Source: Ianthella basta (taxonomy: Eukaryota > Porifera > Demospongiae > Verongiida > Ianthellidae). From it: 64,000 nucleotides of DNA. The translations under genes were made by a program, and so were the position numbers. Location: assembly GCA_964019415.1 (NCBI GenBank), contig OZ025874.1:4336196-4400195 (forward strand). The letters run 5' to 3'. The first letter of the stretch is position 1; each line of letters starts with the position of its first letter. Below the pieces are notes generated by a model, which saw nothing but the letters and a program-made list of their open reading frames with translations, had not been told where the DNA came from and made no database searches. This document shows positions 59,360 through 64,000 of the stretch, piece after piece.

Positions 59360-60830
59360 GCCAACAGCCATCCAGCTGGACAAGAAGACAGCTCAACATG
59401 CAGCTCATGCAAACACAGGGTGAGCTCCATCCTAAGTCAACGAAACCCTAAGAGCAACCTCACCAGGGGGCTGCATATGAGTCATGATCACTGAGAAACC
59501 TGCTACAGGAAGATCAGAACACTGTCATCCTCTCTGCGGACAATGGAAGTGCAACAGTTGTCATGAACTGAGCAGACTGTGTAGCGAAGATGGAGAATTT
59601 GCTGGAAGATGATGCCTACAAGAATTCGAAGGTGACGCAGGACCCCACAAGCAGAATGGAGAAGAGGACCAATCTCCACTACCCTCAAACAGTATGAACA
59701 GAAAGGCCACATCACACATGCAATGGATGTACCTTGCCCACCGGTTCTCAACTCCACCACGGATCCATGCCAAAGATACACAAAGAATGGACCTCCCTCA
59801 GACCTATCGTGGCAGTGATAGGATCACCCTCACACCTACTGGGTAAGGAATTGGCCAGTGTCCTTTCACCACTGGCAGGTAAGGGTCACTCACATGTGAG
59901 GAACTCACAGACTTCGTGCAACAAATCCACCAGACATCCTTTAATTGCAGACACAGATGTCATGGTCAGCTTTGATGTTGTAAACTTGTTCACCAGTGTA
60001 CCAGTGGATGAAGCCCTCCAGGTCATCTCCAACCAACTGCAGCAGGACAAGACTCTCAGAGATAGGACGAACATCCCCATTCCAGAACTTTGCCACCTCG
60101 TGGAACTGTGCCTGGGGTCCACTTACTTTCAGTTTAATTGGCGGATCCTTCTTTGAGCAGTTGCAAAGAGAGCAATGGGCTCACCGCTCTCACCTATTGT
60201 GGTGAGCATTTTCATGGAAGACCAGGAGACTTGAGCTCGTGCCTTGGAGATGTCCCAATGCAAACCCAAGTTGTGGCTTAGGTATGTAGATGACGTTTTT
60301 GCCATCTGGCCCCACAGAGACCACCTCCTGAAGACCTTCCACCAACACCTCAACAGACAAAATTCTTCCATTCAATTCACCATGGAAAGGGAGTCAGAAG
60401 GCAGGATTGCCTTCCTTGATATCCAGCTGGAGAGGAGGGGGACATCCACCCTGACTTCTGTCTTCCATAAGAAGACACACACAGACTAGAGATACCTGAA
60501 CTTCCAGTTATATCACCCTGCCAAGGTGCTCAGAGGAGTAATACAGTGCTTGAGGATCAGAGCTGAGGCTTGTGATGGACACGACTCCCTCCTCCTGTCT
60601 CCCCTCTTGACTACCTCACCAAAAACGTCCCACCCCTCATGACTCTCCCCATCTTTACTCACAGCCCCTGTTTTCACAGCCATTACGACACTCCACTTTA
60701 CACATTATGCAATTTCCTGCCAGCTTTATGGCATCCACTGACACACCCACCTTTATTTAATGAGTCACACCTTATCAGTTTTGTATTACAGCTGAAGATC
60801 TACAGATCGAAACATTATGTAACCCATTGA
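59360..60830 (+). mobile_element. Penelope-like element RT remnant (copy 2)
   Basis: Better preserved than copy 1. One frame (59734-60156) holds MPKIHKEWTSLRPIVAVIGS, GKELASVLSPLAGK and SFDVVNLFTSVPVDEALQVI. The YVDD box is at 60283-60294 in another frame, followed by FTMERESEGRIAFLDIQLER. Still frameshifted and dead. Confidence 0.78.
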
Positions 60831-61522
60831 TTTTGATGCTGTGCTTAAAATCAGTTTACCCATTTCAAGAAAGATTGAAGTAACACACAAGCTAACTGAT
60901 ACACAATACTAGTGCTGGATAAAGATATGAGGCAAACGTGGGTTATTATAATGTAATGGGAGACATTAGCCGTATAGACCTAAAATTTGTGCAGCTATAG
61001 TAGCTAATAGTGTTAGCGAGGTGAAAACTTTAAATGTGCCATGAACTAATGATCAAGCGAAATCATCTAGGATGTAAGTATATGGCTGAAAAGGCTGTAG
61101 TCATAAATGAAATTTATATATACATAAGCATGCAAGCATCGATGAGTGAGATATACATATCAGGCTCATCTGACCAATGAACAACCGCTGATCATCATTC
61201 ATCAGAAGAGGTGATGTGGTTGAAGCTCATGCTATGGCTAGTGTTAAACAAAATGGGTTAGCAATGACAAAAGTCAGTGCCACTCCATGTCTCGGATACA
61301 TTTCGACTTGAAGGTCTATTGTCGTTGACAAACAGCCTCAAAATCAAGCCGGAGTCTCATTTGGTCCTTTGCTATGATCAAAAGTGCCATGTAACAACTA
61401 TCACACTTAACATGCACGCAAATATATGTTGCAAATCTAAGCAAACTATAGCTGTACTATATACTGCAGCATCGACCAGCTGGTGTCAGGTACACTACTG
61501 TACTGACAGGTCTATTGCACTT

Positions 61523-62271
61523 TAGTCTGGCTTGCTAGACCGTCCCGTAAGCGCCCGGTAGGCGTGGAAGGGAAGGGACGGTCTAGCGGCAGTATAGATT
61601 AGATAACACTTTGCATTATCCTGCCAATTATTACGTCGCACCTGTCTAGTACCGGCTGATCATGGAGGAGTCCTTCGAAGGTGTATCATTTGCTTTGAGT
61701 GCACTGCGCAAGTCAATGTCGGTCCTAACGAGACGTCAGAAGGAAGCCTTGAAGAGCGTCATCAGCCGTAAGGATACGTTTGTAAGCCTGCTGCCGAATC
61801 ACTGGACATGGGAAGTCCATCATATTCGAGTGCTCGCCGCATTGTTGCGAGTACTATGGAGGAATGTTCGGCACTACCTTCTGTGTTGGTAGTGCACTCT
61901 TTGGCCGCATTACCGCGTTGTAACAACCTTTGCAGAGGCACGGAGCTCCATTGTTTCTGACTTCGGCGCTGCAGTTAAATGCTACGAGCTGCGAGAGAGC
62001 CTCCACCAGCTGATGTTAGCGCGCCTCGCTTAACCAAGTAGTACGGTTGCTCTACGGAGCCAATGCAAAGATAGCAGCAACGATCCGGCTCCGAACTCAT
62101 CGCACATGCTTGCCCCGTCTTCTTCAATCGTCAATGAATACTATTACCCGGGATTCCGGGGAAACGGATCTGATTGGTCGAAAGGTGTTATTTAATCTAT
62201 ACTGCCGCTAGACCGTCCCTTCCCTTCCACGCCTACCGGGCGCTTACGGGACGGTCTAGCAAGCCAGACTA
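61523..62271. mobile_element. 749-bp inverted-repeat element carrying a RecQ-like ORF fragment
   Basis: Ends TAGTCTGGCTTGCTAGACCG and its complement, within terminal inverted repeats of about 75 bp. The 9-bp ATTGCACTT is duplicated at 61514-61522 and 62272-62280. Unit 1 has the empty site at about 42250. The internal ATG ORF 61662-61892 (SVLTRRQKEALKSVISRKDT then FVSLLPNHW) resembles the 'L-x-x-x-Q-x-E-A-L-x-x-x-x-x-x-K-D-T-F-V' start of RecQ-type helicases just before the Walker A motif, which is lost. Likely a Mutator-like non-autonomous element with a captured gene piece. Confidence 0.85.
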
Positions 62272-62506
62272 ATTGCACTTGCGCCATTTTATATCACAAG
62301 AGTGTCACGTGTGTGACGTCACAGGGCTGAACCTGCCTGTTAAAGGAATTACCAAGAACCGCTAGCATTCGTGGAACAGAGCCTCTGAACGATATAGCGA
62401 TACGAAAGAGCTGTAATACGGACTGTACTCAGTTCATCCAATCCAAAATAACTGAATGCCTTGATACCGTTAGGAGTTAACGAAGGAGAAGGCGCTTGCT
62501 ACTCCG

Positions 62507-64000
62507 ATGGCTGAGGCTCTTCCTCCGGATGAGATCGGGTGCGTAGAGTGTGACAAGGTATGTGTTGGGGAAAGGATTACCTTGGATTGCAGCGAGCATC
62601 ATGTGTGCATGAAATGCCTTCCAAAGCGTGCGGAAAGACTGGGAAGTGATGTGGCATCGTGCGTTGCTTGTCGTAACTCCCGTGCTCGTGCGCTCTCGCG
62701 AGAAACCTCTCCGGTTGATGTAAAAGATAACGTCTGGATTTTTGTGGATGATTCAAATATATGGATAGAAGGTAAGAAACTCAGAGCGAAAGTACAGAAT
62801 CTGAAGACAGCGGAAGATCCAAGAGCTAGAATCGACATTGGACGGCTAACGGACGTCGTCGCTAAAGGCAGGAACGTGATTAAAGGCACTCTCTACGGGT
62901 CCGAGCCGCCCAAGGTCGACACGGTGTGGAACAAGATCCGGAGGATGGGCTGGGTAGTTCCAGCTCCGAAGAAAAGAAGCTTGATTACCGGCAAAGAAAA
63001 GAAGGTTGATGCTCAATTGGTGGCTGATGTCACCGAGCTGGCTTGCACAACTGACGAGTCAGAACGAGGCACAATTATCATCATTAGCGGTGATTCGGAC
63101 GCGACTCCTGCAATTGAGAAGGTCTTGCGATATCAGCCATGGTGTATTGAAGTGTGCATGTGGGACTCCGCCATTTCAAAAGACCTGAAACTCTACGCCA
63201 AAACCAATCGAGCTATATACCCAGACCTTACTAGGAGATTTCGCGTGGAGACCCTGGATTCACGTCTAGATCACTGCATGTTCACCGATTATCGGTTTGT
63301 TCCTAGCCGTAGCAATCGCGAACTACTGATGCAGTGGGCTGTAGTCTTCACCCTTTTGCCGGATGCTGCGTTTCGTTACAAGGGTCGTACTCGTAATCGC
63401 CATTCAGAACAGCACTTTAACACCATCCTGAGCAACTTGACACAGTGGCCTTTCAGGTATTACCTCATGATAGACAAAACCAGCAGTGAGGCCAACAACC
63501 TTGTAGTTGTTTTCAGCCCGGTACAGGGAAAGGATTTTGACATGGCTGGCCTCCTTTGCGACCTGAAAGGAGCTGAAGAGAAGATGGAAGCACTCCAGGC
63601 CAGAAAGATTAGGACATTCAAGCAAGTTGCTCAGGAAATGAAGTACAAGGAAGTACTATACCTGCATCGTCAAGTCAGCCCTGGCCTTCGCCTGACAGAT
63701 CTCTACAAGGAAATTGAAACTATGGCCCCAGATACAAGATCATTTGCTGCTGGCAGTGATGATAAGGAAGATGGAGAAACAGAGGAATGGCAAACAGTAC
63801 AGGAGTCCAAATCAAAAGTTAAGAAGCCTTTCTTTTCTGAACACTGCAGATTCAAATTTAACTGTAGGCATGGTAATCGGTGCAATTATTCCCACACGCT
63901 GGAAGAATATGAATACTTTCGGAAGAATGGTGGGAAAGGTAAACCAACTCGAAAGACAGCTCTCTGTAATCTCTTCGCCAAAGAGTGCTGTAAAAGCTCA
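62507..64000 (+). CDS. RING-NYN-CCCH protein, 3' end outside window
   Basis: Open from the ATG at 62507 to the window end, 498 codons without stop or intron. RING-HC finger: Cys12, Cys15, Cys28, His31, Cys34, Cys37, Cys52, Cys55, an exact C3HC4 spacing. The NYN (PIN-like nuclease) domain spans about 76-240: WIFVDDSNIWIEG (D81, D82), KKVDAQLVADV (D168, D174) and IIISGDSDATPAI (D196, D198), the usual acidic metal-binding set. A middle region of unknown fold follows (240-410). Then a CCCH zinc finger, C-x5-C-x5-C-x3-H (HCRFKFNCRHGNRCNYSH), at 447-463, and the start of a second (CNLFAKEC, 487-494) cut by the window. Prediction: an RNA-binding endoribonuclease with E3 ligase potential, recalling Regnase/ZC3H12 (NYN plus CCCH), but with RING first and a LabA-like NYN signature. 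Confidence 0.87.
   Translation, partial: MAEALPPDEIGCVECDKVCVGERITLDCSEHHVCMKCLPKRAERLGSDVASCVACRNSRARALSRETSPVDVKDNVWIFVDDSNIWIEGKKLRAKVQNLKTAEDPRARIDIGRLTDVVAKGRNVIKGTLYGSEPPKVDTVWNKIRRMGWVVPAPKKRSLITGKEKKVDAQLVADVTELACTTDESERGTIIIISGDSDATPAIEKVLRYQPWCIEVCMWDSAISKDLKLYAKTNRAIYPDLTRRFRVETLDSRLDHCMFTDYRFVPSRSNRELLMQWAVVFTLLPDAAFRYKGRTRNRHSEQHFNTILSNLTQWPFRYYLMIDKTSSEANNLVVVFSPVQGKDFDMAGLLCDLKGAEEKMEALQARKIRTFKQVAQEMKYKEVLYLHRQVSPGLRLTDLYKEIETMAPDTRSFAAGSDDKEDGETEEWQTVQESKSKVKKPFFSEHCRFKFNCRHGNRCNYSHTLEEYEYFRKNGGKGKPTRKTALCNLFAKECCKSS

Larger units (their letters stand above)
46919..62779 (+). repeat. Tandem segmental duplication, unit 2
   Basis: Direct repeat of 25787-46904, following it after about 14 nt of junction filler. 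It lacks the DIRS-like element and the foldback right arm, and carries the 749-bp element at 61523-62271. Its right end passes uninterrupted into the rest of the RING-NYN-CCCH gene, so this side is the original right flank. Confidence 0.93.

Overview
The window is nuclear DNA of an animal. Genes are split by GT-AG introns, long stretches are transposon-rich, and the proteins are metazoan types (7TM receptors, an RBM15/Spenito RNA-binding protein, the centriolar/microtubule protein MDM1, Death, CARD, Roc-COR and RING domains). Divergent, lineage-expanded death-fold genes together with DIRS-like and Penelope-like elements fit an early-branching invertebrate; a sponge is my best guess, from gene style only. 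All family calls are by eye, without database searches.

Layout: 1-11.5 kb holds two intact tandem 7TM receptor genes (279-1310 and 9429-10484), the 3' remnant of a third (about 4059-4975), and retroelement debris. RBM15-like (minus, 14509-11894) and MDM1-like (plus, 15262-22508, 11 exons inferred) are divergent neighbours. Directly after MDM1 is a lone CARD exon (22764-23100). From about 25.8 kb to 62.8 kb lies a direct tandem segmental duplication. Each unit carries, all on the plus strand: a Roc-COR/Death gene; a dead copy of the last part of MDM1; a CARD-nucleoside phosphorylase gene; a Penelope-like RT remnant; and the 5' end of a RING-NYN-CCCH gene. Unit 1 was enlarged by a DIRS-like retrotransposon (42315-46427) and keeps both arms of a 4.2-kb foldback element. 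Unit 2 received a 749-bp element (61523-62271). The complete RING-NYN-CCCH gene starts at 62507 and runs off the window.

The most notable result is at the duplication junction (about 46905). The first 91 codons of the RING-NYN-CCCH gene, with its promoter, are joined in frame to the first recognisable exon of the second Roc-COR/Death gene. This predicts a new RING::Roc-COR::Death chimera made by the duplication. The second is a two-exon gene, present twice, that fuses an N-terminal CARD to a PNP/MTAN-type nucleoside phosphorylase domain, an effector type otherwise known from fungal NLR-like proteins and bacterial anti-phage systems. A death-fold GTPase, a death-fold nucleoside hydrolase/phosphorylase and a RING-NYN-CCCH putative RNase lie side by side and are duplicating together. 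This looks like an innate-immune gene cluster in active turnover; the immune role is inferred, the architectures are read from the sequence.
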